Source: an uncultured Bacteroidota bacterium | GTDB taxonomy: Bacteria; Bacteroidota; Bacteroidia; Chitinophagales; Chitinophagaceae | Direction of reading: 5' to 3' | Assembly (NCBI GenBank): GCA_903903635.1 | Contig: CAIUZK010000172.1 | Location: 1 to 64,000, forward strand | Length of the DNA stretch: 64,000 nucleotides | Part shown: positions 35,129 through 42,285 of the stretch, in pieces | How the letters are laid out: each line of letters begins with the position of its first letter | Numbering within the stretch: the stretch's first letter is position 1 | The notes under the pieces: model-generated | Told to the model about the DNA's origin: nothing | Seen by the model: the letters and a program-made list of their open reading frames with translations, nothing else | The model's database searches: none | Made by a program: the position numbers and the translations under genes

Positions 35129-36199
35129 TTATTCTTCCTCTTTCTCTTTCTCTATCCTGCCACGGCGTAGTGGGTTGGCAGTATTGGCGGCATATTCTTT
35201 GCGCTGGTTAATCAGGTCAAGGGCCTGGTAAACGGCTTCACGGAATGATGAGGGATCTGCCAGGTTTTTGCCGGCGATATCGAATGCCGTACCGTGATCG
35301 GGAGATGTGCGGACAATAGGTAAACCTGCAGTGTAGTTTACGCCATCGCCCTGGGCAAGGGTTTTGAAGGCAACAAGACCCTGATCGTGATACATTGCCA
35401 ATACTGCATCGAACTCGGTATAGGTGCCACGGGCAAAAAAGGAGTCGGCGCTATAAGGGCCAAATACCAGATTACCGTTTTGTTTCTGCTGGTCGATAAC
35501 CGGTTTAATTACTGTTTGTTCTTCGTTGCCAATCTGACCTTCATCGCCTGCATGGGGGTTAAGGCCCAATACAGCAATCTTCGGCTTGTCGATACCAAAG
35601 TCTTTGATCAGGCTATCGCGAAGAATACCTAATTTGGATTGCAGTAATTCCTTAGTTATTGCAGCGGCTACTTTTGAAATCGGAATATGTTCGGTGGCAA
35701 GGGCAACACGCAATCCGCCGCTGTACAAAATCATCACCACATCTTTAGCGCCAAATTTTTCTTTAAAGAAAGGTGTATGTCCTGTATATGGGAAATCAGG
35801 TACATTGGAATTGCTTTTATGAATAGGTGCAGTAACAATAGCATCGAGCTGGCCATCTTTAAGGCATTGCGTGGCAACCATCAGCGACCGGATAGCATAC
35901 TTGCCTGCAGCATCGGTAAGGATACCCGGCTGCAAAGGAACTTCTTCGTCCCAGCAGTTGAATATATTTACCTGTTTAGGATTGAGCTTGGTAAGGTCTT
36001 TTGTGCTTGTAAAATTGAAGGTATGCTCGGTAACAATGCGACGGTAATAATTGATCACTTTATTGGATGCAAATATTACGGGCGTACACAATTCCAGCAT
36101 CCTGTTATCAGAAAAGGTTTTGATGATTACTTCCGTACCAATACCGTTCAGATCGCCGGTTGTGATCCCGATCACGGGTTTTTCGTTATTTGGTTGCAT
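35129..36199 (-). CDS. pdxA: 4-hydroxythreonine-4-phosphate dehydrogenase
   Basis: 356 residues. 'PVIGITTGDLNGIGTEVIIK' is the family opening. The metal-binding His residues appear in 'TGHTPFFKEKFGAKDVVMIL', 'GLNPHAGDEGQIG' and 'AMYHDQGLVAFKTLAQGDGV'. 'RTSPDHGTAFDIAGKNLADP' completes the signature. It performs the NAD-dependent step of DXP-dependent pyridoxal 5'-phosphate synthesis. The end is unusually charged ('RRGRIEKEKEEE'). The other pdx genes are not in the window. Confidence 0.95.
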   Translation of the reverse strand: MQPNNEKPVIGITTGDLNGIGTEVIIKTFSDNRMLELCTPVIFASNKVINYYRRIVTEHTFNFTSTKDLTKLNPKQVNIFNCWDEEVPLQPGILTDAAGKYAIRSLMVATQCLKDGQLDAIVTAPIHKSNSNVPDFPYTGHTPFFKEKFGAKDVVMILYSGGLRVALATEHIPISKVAAAITKELLQSKLGILRDSLIKDFGIDKPKIAVLGLNPHAGDEGQIGNEEQTVIKPVIDQQKQNGNLVFGPYSADSFFARGTYTEFDAVLAMYHDQGLVAFKTLAQGDGVNYTAGLPIVRTSPDHGTAFDIAGKNLADPSSFREAVYQALDLINQRKEYAANTANPLRRGRIEKEKEEE

Positions 36200-36269
36200 G
36201 TTTATTTAAGTCAAAATTTAAAACTGATTCAAAAACTTCACTGTGCAATATACGAGCAATAAAATTATG

Positions 36270-37706
36270 CTATGCCTTGTTGTAATGGATCAGATAATCG
36301 AGGAGCATGCGCATGCCATAAGCTGTGCCTCCCACGGGTAGATATCCTTTTTTGGAAGTAGCAAATGATACGCCTGCAATGTCGAAATGCATCCATGGAT
36401 AATCGGTGAAATGTTCCAGGAATTTACCGGCAGTGATAGCGCCTCCGGATGGCCCGCCTACATTTTTAAGATCGGCAATATCCGACTTGATCTGGTCGCC
36501 ATATTCATCCCACAAAGGATATTCAACCAGGCGCTCGTACTGGCTGAAGCCACTATCTCTGAATGCCTGCCTGGTTGGCTCATCGGCAGTGCCCATGCAA
36601 ACAATGCCGTACTCGCCGACAGCTACAGATGCCGCGCCTGTGAGGGTGGCAAAATCGCAAACCAGTCCGGGCTTATAGCGTTTGGCCCAGTGCAATGCAT
36701 CGGCCAGCAGCATGCGGCCTTCGGCATCGGTATTGAGCACTTCTACGGTGGTGCCACTGTACATGGTGATCACATCGCCGGGTACAGTGGCATTTTCTCC
36801 CGGCCTGTTGTCGGTGGCGGGTACCAATGCTATAATGTGAAGAGGTAATTGCATTTTGGCAATAGCATACATGGCGCAGCTCACCAGTGCGGCCCCGCCC
36901 ATGTCGCTCTTCATGCGGTCCATGGAGTTTGGGGTAGGCTTCAGGGAAAGTCCGCCGGTATCGTATACCACACCCTTGCCAATCAATACTATTGGTTTCT
37001 TGTTGATAGCTTTCTTGGGTGTGTATTCCATAATGGTGAATGTGGGTGGCTGCTGGCTGCCCATATTTACAGAAAGGATACCGCCCATTTTTTCTTTGAT
37101 AAGACGCGCCTTATTGAGAATAGTAACTTTAAAACCGGATTCTTTGCCCAGAGTCGCTATCTCCTTTGATAACTGCTCGGCAGATAAATAATTGAGCGGT
37201 TCATTTACCAGCGTACGCGCACGATAAACAGCATCAATGGTTATAGCCAACTGGCTTACTTCCTTGAGTGTAGCAGAGGTTTTAGTGAAATAAACGGTAT
37301 GGAGTGTATGCGTTATTTTTTTGGAATTGGTGCGGTATTTAAGGAACTGGTAATTGGAAAGAGCCAAACCTTCGGCAAGCAGCAGGGCAGCCTGCGGCAT
37401 GGCAGATATATTGTGCAATGTTACTTCTGTTAATTTGTACTTATTGCAAACAGCCTGTAGTTCAGCGCCGGATTTTCTGCAGGTTTCACGTGTTTGAGAC
37501 TCTGTTTTTTTGGACTTGAGCAGGTATATAAACAGGAAATAGCTGAAACGGTTGATGGTAACAAATGTCTGTTCATCGTTAAAGCAGGTTTTTACAAAGG
37601 AAGTTTCTTGTTCAGTAATGCCCGGAACCAGAGCTAGTTTGGCAATGTCGTCTATTATGTATGCCTGATGTTTGGTAGCTGGTTTTTGAAGTATTTTGAA
37701 TTCCAT
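36270..37706 (-). CDS. pepA: Leucyl aminopeptidase (M17)
   Basis: 478 residues. The C-terminal catalytic half has 'VLIGKGVVYDTGGLSLKPTP', 'MKSDMGGAALVSCAM' and the M17 signature 'NTDAEGRMLLADAL', which supply the two-metal ligands and catalytic Lys/Arg; 'FATLTGAASVAVG' follows. The N-terminal half is the usual less conserved macro-like domain. A cytoplasmic hexameric aminopeptidase that turns over peptides. It ends 70 bp before pdxA on the same strand, so co-transcription is possible. Confidence 0.95.
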   Translation of the reverse strand: MEFKILQKPATKHQAYIIDDIAKLALVPGITEQETSFVKTCFNDEQTFVTINRFSYFLFIYLLKSKKTESQTRETCRKSGAELQAVCNKYKLTEVTLHNISAMPQAALLLAEGLALSNYQFLKYRTNSKKITHTLHTVYFTKTSATLKEVSQLAITIDAVYRARTLVNEPLNYLSAEQLSKEIATLGKESGFKVTILNKARLIKEKMGGILSVNMGSQQPPTFTIMEYTPKKAINKKPIVLIGKGVVYDTGGLSLKPTPNSMDRMKSDMGGAALVSCAMYAIAKMQLPLHIIALVPATDNRPGENATVPGDVITMYSGTTVEVLNTDAEGRMLLADALHWAKRYKPGLVCDFATLTGAASVAVGEYGIVCMGTADEPTRQAFRDSGFSQYERLVEYPLWDEYGDQIKSDIADLKNVGGPSGGAITAGKFLEHFTDYPWMHFDIAGVSFATSKKGYLPVGGTAYGMRMLLDYLIHYNKA

Positions 37707-37728
37707 GAGGTATTTTTAAAATAATGTG

Positions 37729-37736
37729 CAAAGGTA
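37729..37736 (-). promoter_or_regulatory. -7 box of pepA
   Basis: The reverse strand reads TACCTTTG, 22 nt upstream of the ATG at 37706. Confidence 0.55.
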
Positions 37737-37849
37737 ATCTAATTCTATCCAAAATTCAGGATGAGTTCTGCCTGCCGGGCTATTGGTTTCAGGGTTGTTG
37801 TTTTGATGCGGAGGGGTATAAAAACTGACAGCCCAACCACCGAAAGATT

Positions 37850-37857
37850 TACCTTTG
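37850..37857 (+). promoter_or_regulatory. -7 box of rsmA
   Basis: TACCTTTG, 5 nt upstream of the ATG at 37863. This implies a leaderless or nearly leaderless mRNA and supports the downstream start. Confidence 0.55.
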
Positions 37858-37862
37858 CAGCC

Positions 37863-38663
37863 ATGGAGCAAAGGCATAACAGGATTTCCTCAGACCTACA
37901 TCTTAAAAAAAGCCTTGGGCAACATTTTCTGCATGATGACAATATGTGCAGGAAAATTGTTGAGCATGTAACCCATACCCCTGGTATGCGTATGCTTGAA
38001 GTAGGGCCGGGTGGTGGCGCGCTTACCCGATATCTGCTGGAATGGCAGGATGCCTTGTATAAGGCCATTGAAATTGATGAAGAAAAGGTCGTTTACCTGA
38101 ATAAGACGTATCCTGCTATTAAGGGAAGGATCATAATGCAGGACATACTTAAGGCAGATATGCCTTTTGATGAACCTTTTAGCGTGATCGGTAATTTTCC
38201 GTATAACATATCTTCACCTATCTTGTTTAAAGTACTGGAATGGGAGGCTGAGGTCGTGGAGGTAATCGGGATGTTTCAGAAGGAAGTGGCGCAGCGTATT
38301 GCATCGGGTCCTGGTTCTAAGTCGTATGGAATACTGAGTGTGCTGATGCAGGCGTTTTTTAAGGTAGATTACCTTTTTGACGTACATGAGCAATGTTTTA
38401 CCCCACCCCCCAAAGTAAAAAGCGGTGTGTTGCGATTTACCAATCTGCATAACCCATTTGCCATAAATGACAAAAGGCGCTTTATAATACTGGTAAAGGC
38501 GGCATTTAACCAACGGCGCAAGACATTGCGCAATGCGCTGAAAAGCACCGTTCCGACATCAATGCTGGCCGACCCGATAATGGATAAAAGGGCGGAACAA
38601 CTGGGTGTAGCCGATTTTGTGGGCCTGTATCAGCAGATGATGGCCGGTGGTTCAAGTCAGTAA
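37863..38663 (+). CDS. rsmA: 16S rRNA adenine dimethyltransferase
   Basis: 266 residues from the ATG at 37863; the open frame begins 34 codons earlier, but those residues are unlike the family and lie upstream of the -7 box. 'KKSLGQHFLHDDNMCRKIVE' is the classic opening, 'MLEVGPGGGALTRYLLE' is SAM motif I and 'VIGNFPYNISSPILFKVLE' is the catalytic NxPY motif. The C-terminus has 'NQRRKTLRNALKS'. It dimethylates two adjacent adenines near the 3' end of 16S rRNA during small-subunit maturation. Confidence 0.95.
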   Translation: MEQRHNRISSDLHLKKSLGQHFLHDDNMCRKIVEHVTHTPGMRMLEVGPGGGALTRYLLEWQDALYKAIEIDEEKVVYLNKTYPAIKGRIIMQDILKADMPFDEPFSVIGNFPYNISSPILFKVLEWEAEVVEVIGMFQKEVAQRIASGPGSKSYGILSVLMQAFFKVDYLFDVHEQCFTPPPKVKSGVLRFTNLHNPFAINDKRRFIILVKAAFNQRRKTLRNALKSTVPTSMLADPIMDKRAEQLGVADFVGLYQQMMAGGSSQ

Positions 38664-38680
38664 CCTCGAATGGACACTTA

Positions 38681-39556
38681 CTAATCTTCGTTGGATATTA
38701 CTATCTCGGCACCATGGAATTTGCGGGTTTCCATATTGTACTGATCTCCCTTGGACATGATGTGCACAATAATATTCTCAACAGAAATCGGTTTGCCAAA
38801 GCCGATATCGGCAATGTTGTTGTACTCGATATTCTTGCCGTCGATAATTACCACACTGCCGCTGCCTATGGCTTCAAGTATAATGCCCTTTGACACCACG
38901 ATGCCGGTATCTTCGCCAAGACCCACACCTATTGCTCCCGGCTGGGCGGCAACTGCCTGTGCCAGGCGGTTGAAGCGGCCTCTTTTGTCGAAGTGGGTAT
39001 CGATAATGACGTACCTGAGGAGGCCCAGACCAGTAGTGATTTTTACTTCACCCTTGAGGTGGGCAAGGCTGGCATTGCCTTCGTAGATCATAGTAGGACC
39101 AATGGCCATGGCACCAGCGCTGGTGCCTGCAACTACAAAGTTTTCATGCTTAAACCGGCTCTTCAGTATATCGAGAAACTCAGTACCTCCAAAAATGGAG
39201 GATAGCCGGAGCTGGTTGCCACCAGAAAGCATAATACAGTTGCAGGCTTTGAGCCTTTCAATGAATTCGGGGTTGGCCGCGTCTTCGCGGTTGCGGATGC
39301 GGAGGTGACCAATATTGTTGCAACCTAACTTATGGAAGCCATCGATGTAATTCTGCGCTACCTCATCAGGGATAGAAGAGGCTGTTGTGATGACCTCGAC
39401 ATGAGGTTCAGCGCCATCTATCAGGCTGACAATATTTTTAAGGATACCTAATTCGAAAAAATTGAGGCGGTTTCTCTGCAAGATACCTTTTTCAAGGTCG
39501 GTTCCTTTGTCTTCTGCGCCACCTACTGCTACTAAATGCCCTTGAGGATATGCCAC
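38681..39556 (-). CDS. cphB: Cyanophycinase (S51 serine peptidase)
   Basis: 291 residues. Nucleophile Ser146 sits in 'VVAGTSAGAMAIG'. 'GGNQLRLSSIFGGTEFLDIL', 'GLGLLRYVIIDTHFDKRGRF' and 'RLAQAVAAQPGAIGVGLGED' (His and acid region) are typical of cyanophycinases. It cleaves cyanophycin (multi-L-arginyl-poly-L-aspartate) to beta-Asp-Arg dipeptides. The cyanophycin synthetase gene is 2.7 kb away and divergent, which supports the specific assignment over other S51 dipeptidases. Confidence 0.9.
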   Translation of the reverse strand: MAYPQGHLVAVGGAEDKGTDLEKGILQRNRLNFFELGILKNIVSLIDGAEPHVEVITTASSIPDEVAQNYIDGFHKLGCNNIGHLRIRNREDAANPEFIERLKACNCIMLSGGNQLRLSSIFGGTEFLDILKSRFKHENFVVAGTSAGAMAIGPTMIYEGNASLAHLKGEVKITTGLGLLRYVIIDTHFDKRGRFNRLAQAVAAQPGAIGVGLGEDTGIVVSKGIILEAIGSGSVVIIDGKNIEYNNIADIGFGKPISVENIIVHIMSKGDQYNMETRKFHGAEIVISNED

Positions 39557-40102
39557 CAGGTAAATACGGTTAGTGAAAAAAGAAAATAAAGCGGCAAATT
39601 TAAGTAAATTGTTTGATAAGAGGCTGAGCAGTTTACAATCAGGTTTCAGGGGGTGGTGTACGGTTTCTTTTTGTTATTCAGGTTATTCGAAAATTGGTGT
39701 TGATATTCATGCAGTTGTGAAAATTAGGGTCAATTTTTATAATGCGATAATGTGGGGGAAATGCGATAATGTGGTAAATGTGCACACTCCTGAAATAGGT
39801 TTACAGCTTTGTTAGGTAATCCTGTTTTTGGGATATGTATCATATGATTGGGTTTTGGTACAGCACTAAGGATGGATATGGAAAGAGGGAGGTTGGGTAT
39901 CTATGATAGTATGGGAAATGCACAATGATAGATCACTGGTGAGCTGTCATAGAAAATAATTCGCAATAACGGCGCGGATTTTAGCGCGATTTATGGTTTT
40001 TTTGGGCAAGGTTTGGATATTGTATAAATTTGTTGGGTGTCGCGGCGGCTTATTGGCGGTTTTGCTAATGTGTACTGTGGTGGATAATTAGTTTCTAACT
40101 AT
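39557..40102. other. Intergenic region upstream of cphB
   Basis: 546 bp without a gene. It contains a short direct repeat ('aatgcgataatgtgg' twice near 39740-39775) and several similar 'gata.tatggg' stretches near 39880-39930. It should include the cphB promoter, but I cannot place it. It ends at MITE-like copy B. Confidence 0.4.
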
Positions 40103-40300
40103 TAGGAACGTTGACGAAATAAGTTCCACCATATTGCGAAGTTATATTTCTTTTATTAACTGCCATAGCTTTAGCGAAGGCATGTTTTATGAGGCGTAAA
40201 ATCTGCATCCCGAAAGCTTTCGGGATAAAGACTTTTACAACGAAATAAAAATGGGATAGAACGAGTAAGATGGTGGGAGTTATTTTGCCATCGTTCCTTA
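40103..40300 (+). mobile_element. MITE-like element, copy B (198 bp)
   Basis: Begins taggaacgttgacgaaataa and ends ...gatggtgggagttatt...cgttcctta; the two ends are imperfect inverted repeats of ~28 bp. The body ('ttgcgaagttatatttcttt', 'gccatagctttagcgaaggc') is shared with copies A and C. Its centre has a private perfect palindrome, atcccgaaagctttcgggat (about 40206-40225). Same orientation as copy C. Confidence 0.85.
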
Positions 40301-40418
40301 GCAATTACATTCAGCAGAGCCAAAAATTTCCCCTGTCTTTTTCTTGGAAAAGAATCTATATTTTGTTGCAGGGATTGAGAGGGAAAGCGCATTTTTGAGT
40401 TTTTTTAAAACATTGGTT

Positions 40419-41747
40419 ATGAGCTTCGAAGATAAACTGGCGGTAATAGACCAGATGAAACAACAAATGGATGCACATGGGCCATTGTATGCTGAATTGC
40501 AGAAGAGGATCAATTATAAGTTCAGGCTGGAGTGGAACTACAACTCGAATATAATGGAAGGCAACTCGCTGACCAGGCAGGAGACGAGGAGCGTAATGGT
40601 GGGTAATATAACTGTGGGCGGCAAGCCGCTGAAGGATGTGCTGGAGATGAAAGGACATGATGAGGTGGTGAAGGAAATAATAAAAATGGGGCAGGGTGAT
40701 CTGAACCTTAGCGAGGCACGGATAAAGAAAATGCACACCGAAATAATGCATGAGGACGACCCCGGAAAGAAAAAGTTTATTGGCATATGGAAAACACAGA
40801 ATAACTACCTCTTCAACTATAAAAATGAACGGGTAGACTTTGTGCCCTGCAGTGAAGTGAAAGAAAGGATGCACCAACTGGTGGATTGGCTGAATGCGGA
40901 GAAAGACAAAATTCAGCGGAAAGATAAAGGCGCTATGCACCCCATAGCCCTGGCATTTAGGTTTCACCTGGATTATATAAGCATACACCCATTCTATGAT
41001 GGTAATGGCCGGACGGCAAGGATATTTACCAACCTGATATTGGTGGCCTATGGCTACCCGCCACTATATATAAAGCTGGAAGAAAAGGACCGCTATTACC
41101 AATACCTGGCCGATGTGCAGGAATATGGCGGCGCAAAGGACCTGTTTTATGATTTTATGGGGGATATGCTGATGCGGTCTATGCATATTGTATTGGATGC
41201 AATAGCAGGTAAGGGTGTGGAAGAACCTGATGATATAGATAAGGAGATAGCGATGTGGAAGAAGGAGTTAAGTGTAATGACCGATGAGCCGGTACCGAAA
41301 TCATTGGAGATAATAGTGGATTTATATAATAATAGTATTAGCCCTTTTATTGATAGACTCCTGATAAAATTTCATAAAAACTTCCATGATCTTTTTACTA
41401 AATGGAATGTATATGGGGATATTGATAACCAAGTACTCAATGATCAATATCAATCTAAAGCTTCAGTAGATAACTTCATGAAAAGCAGCCCTCATGAACG
41501 TATTAGAGGGCTTTCAGTAACAATGTTTATGATTGGATTTAAAAAAAATGGTGCAAACGCTTTTGATATAGCTGAAACTATCCATTTAAAATTTGAAAAT
41601 TTTGTGTATAAAATTTCATTTAATGGAAGCGTTGTAGCTGAGAAACTTTATAATCAATCACTCTCCGATGAGGATGAAGCCAAAATAATTCAGGATGCGG
41701 TGGCGATGACCTTCAATAAAATTAAAGGGTTGATAAAAAATAAGTAG
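40419..41747 (+). CDS. Fic-domain protein (putative AMPylase) with N-terminal inhibitory motif
   Basis: 442 residues from the ATG at 40419 (MSFEDKLAVIDQMKQ); an in-frame ATG at 40344 would add 25 residues. The Fic core is 'HPFYDGNGRTAR' with catalytic His190, a full match to HPFx(D/E)GNGRxxR. An inhibitory motif SNIMEGN (Ser43, Glu47) matches [S/T]xxxE[G/N], as in class II Fic proteins where it blocks ATP binding until released. The C-terminal ~140 residues are a separate, AT-rich, helical region of unknown role. Fic enzymes transfer AMP from ATP to protein Ser/Thr/Tyr; targets here are unknown. The gene is bracketed by two direct MITE-like copies. Confidence 0.88.
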   Translation: MSFEDKLAVIDQMKQQMDAHGPLYAELQKRINYKFRLEWNYNSNIMEGNSLTRQETRSVMVGNITVGGKPLKDVLEMKGHDEVVKEIIKMGQGDLNLSEARIKKMHTEIMHEDDPGKKKFIGIWKTQNNYLFNYKNERVDFVPCSEVKERMHQLVDWLNAEKDKIQRKDKGAMHPIALAFRFHLDYISIHPFYDGNGRTARIFTNLILVAYGYPPLYIKLEEKDRYYQYLADVQEYGGAKDLFYDFMGDMLMRSMHIVLDAIAGKGVEEPDDIDKEIAMWKKELSVMTDEPVPKSLEIIVDLYNNSISPFIDRLLIKFHKNFHDLFTKWNVYGDIDNQVLNDQYQSKASVDNFMKSSPHERIRGLSVTMFMIGFKKNGANAFDIAETIHLKFENFVYKISFNGSVVAEKLYNQSLSDEDEAKIIQDAVAMTFNKIKGLIKNK

Positions 41748-42071
41748 GAGTAAGGGGTGGAATTAAGGATTAAGGATTAAGAGGAGAAGACTTGAGAGAG
41801 ATAAAACCGCAGTACTACCCAAAACTTACTGCGGTTTGAGCAATGAAGAAGCGGTACTAAGTACAGTACTGCTATTATAGCAAAATGAATGTGAGAAGCT
41901 AGAACCCAAGCGGTAATGACTAATAGCCCGATAAAGCGATTTAGTACAAGCGTGCTATGGCCACTGAGGCCAGATAGTAATTCCAAAGCCCGGACCCCAA
42001 TAGATCTATACGCTCCGGAACACCTAAGGATTTTATTTATTCAATATTGTTTCCCACAAATTTTATTACCT
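41748..42071. other. Spacer between Fic gene and MITE copy C
   Basis: 324 bp. It has a direct repeat 'taaggattaagga' (near 41764) and an 11-bp perfect hairpin aaaccgcagta / tactgcggttt (41804-41814 / 41827-41837), which may end Fic transcription although the T-run is short. A 69-residue hydrophobic frame on the minus strand (41777-41986) is possible but unsupported. Confidence 0.45.
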
Positions 42072-42265
42072 TAGGAACGTTGACGAAATAAGTTCCATCA
42101 TATTGCGAAGTTATATTTCTTTTATTAACTGCCATAGCTTTAGCGAAGGCATGTTTTATGAGGCGTAAAATCTGCGAATAATGAATTATTTAAAGACTTT
42201 TGCAACGAAATAAAAATGGAATAGAACGGCTAAGATGGTGGGAGTTATTTAGTCATTATTCCTTA
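42072..42265 (+). mobile_element. MITE-like element, copy C (194 bp)
   Basis: Nearly identical to copy B at both ends (taggaacgttgacgaaataa... / ...gatggtgggagttattt...ttcctta) and in the body. The centre has 'ctgcgaataatgaattattt', as in copy A, in place of copy B's private palindrome. It ends only 20 bp before the cphA ATG, so any -33 element for cphA lies within it. Confidence 0.85.
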
Positions 42266-42274
42266 TACGCAAAT

Positions 42275-42282
42275 TAACTTTA
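42275..42282 (+). promoter_or_regulatory. Probable -7 box of cphA
   Basis: TAACTTTA, one mismatch to TAnnTTTG, 3 nt upstream of the ATG. The matching -33 position would fall inside MITE copy C. Confidence 0.35.
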
Positions 42283-42285
42283 CCG

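Noticed and set aside
41777-41986. 69-residue hydrophobic minus-strand frame between Fic and MITE copy C
   Set aside because: It overlaps a perfect hairpin, has no recognisable start signal and matches no small membrane family I know; kept only as a remark.
42000-42285. Possible complete insertion sequence around the Fic gene
   Set aside because: No transposase-like coding sequence exists between or beside the repeats, so at most a non-autonomous element or cassette can be claimed.
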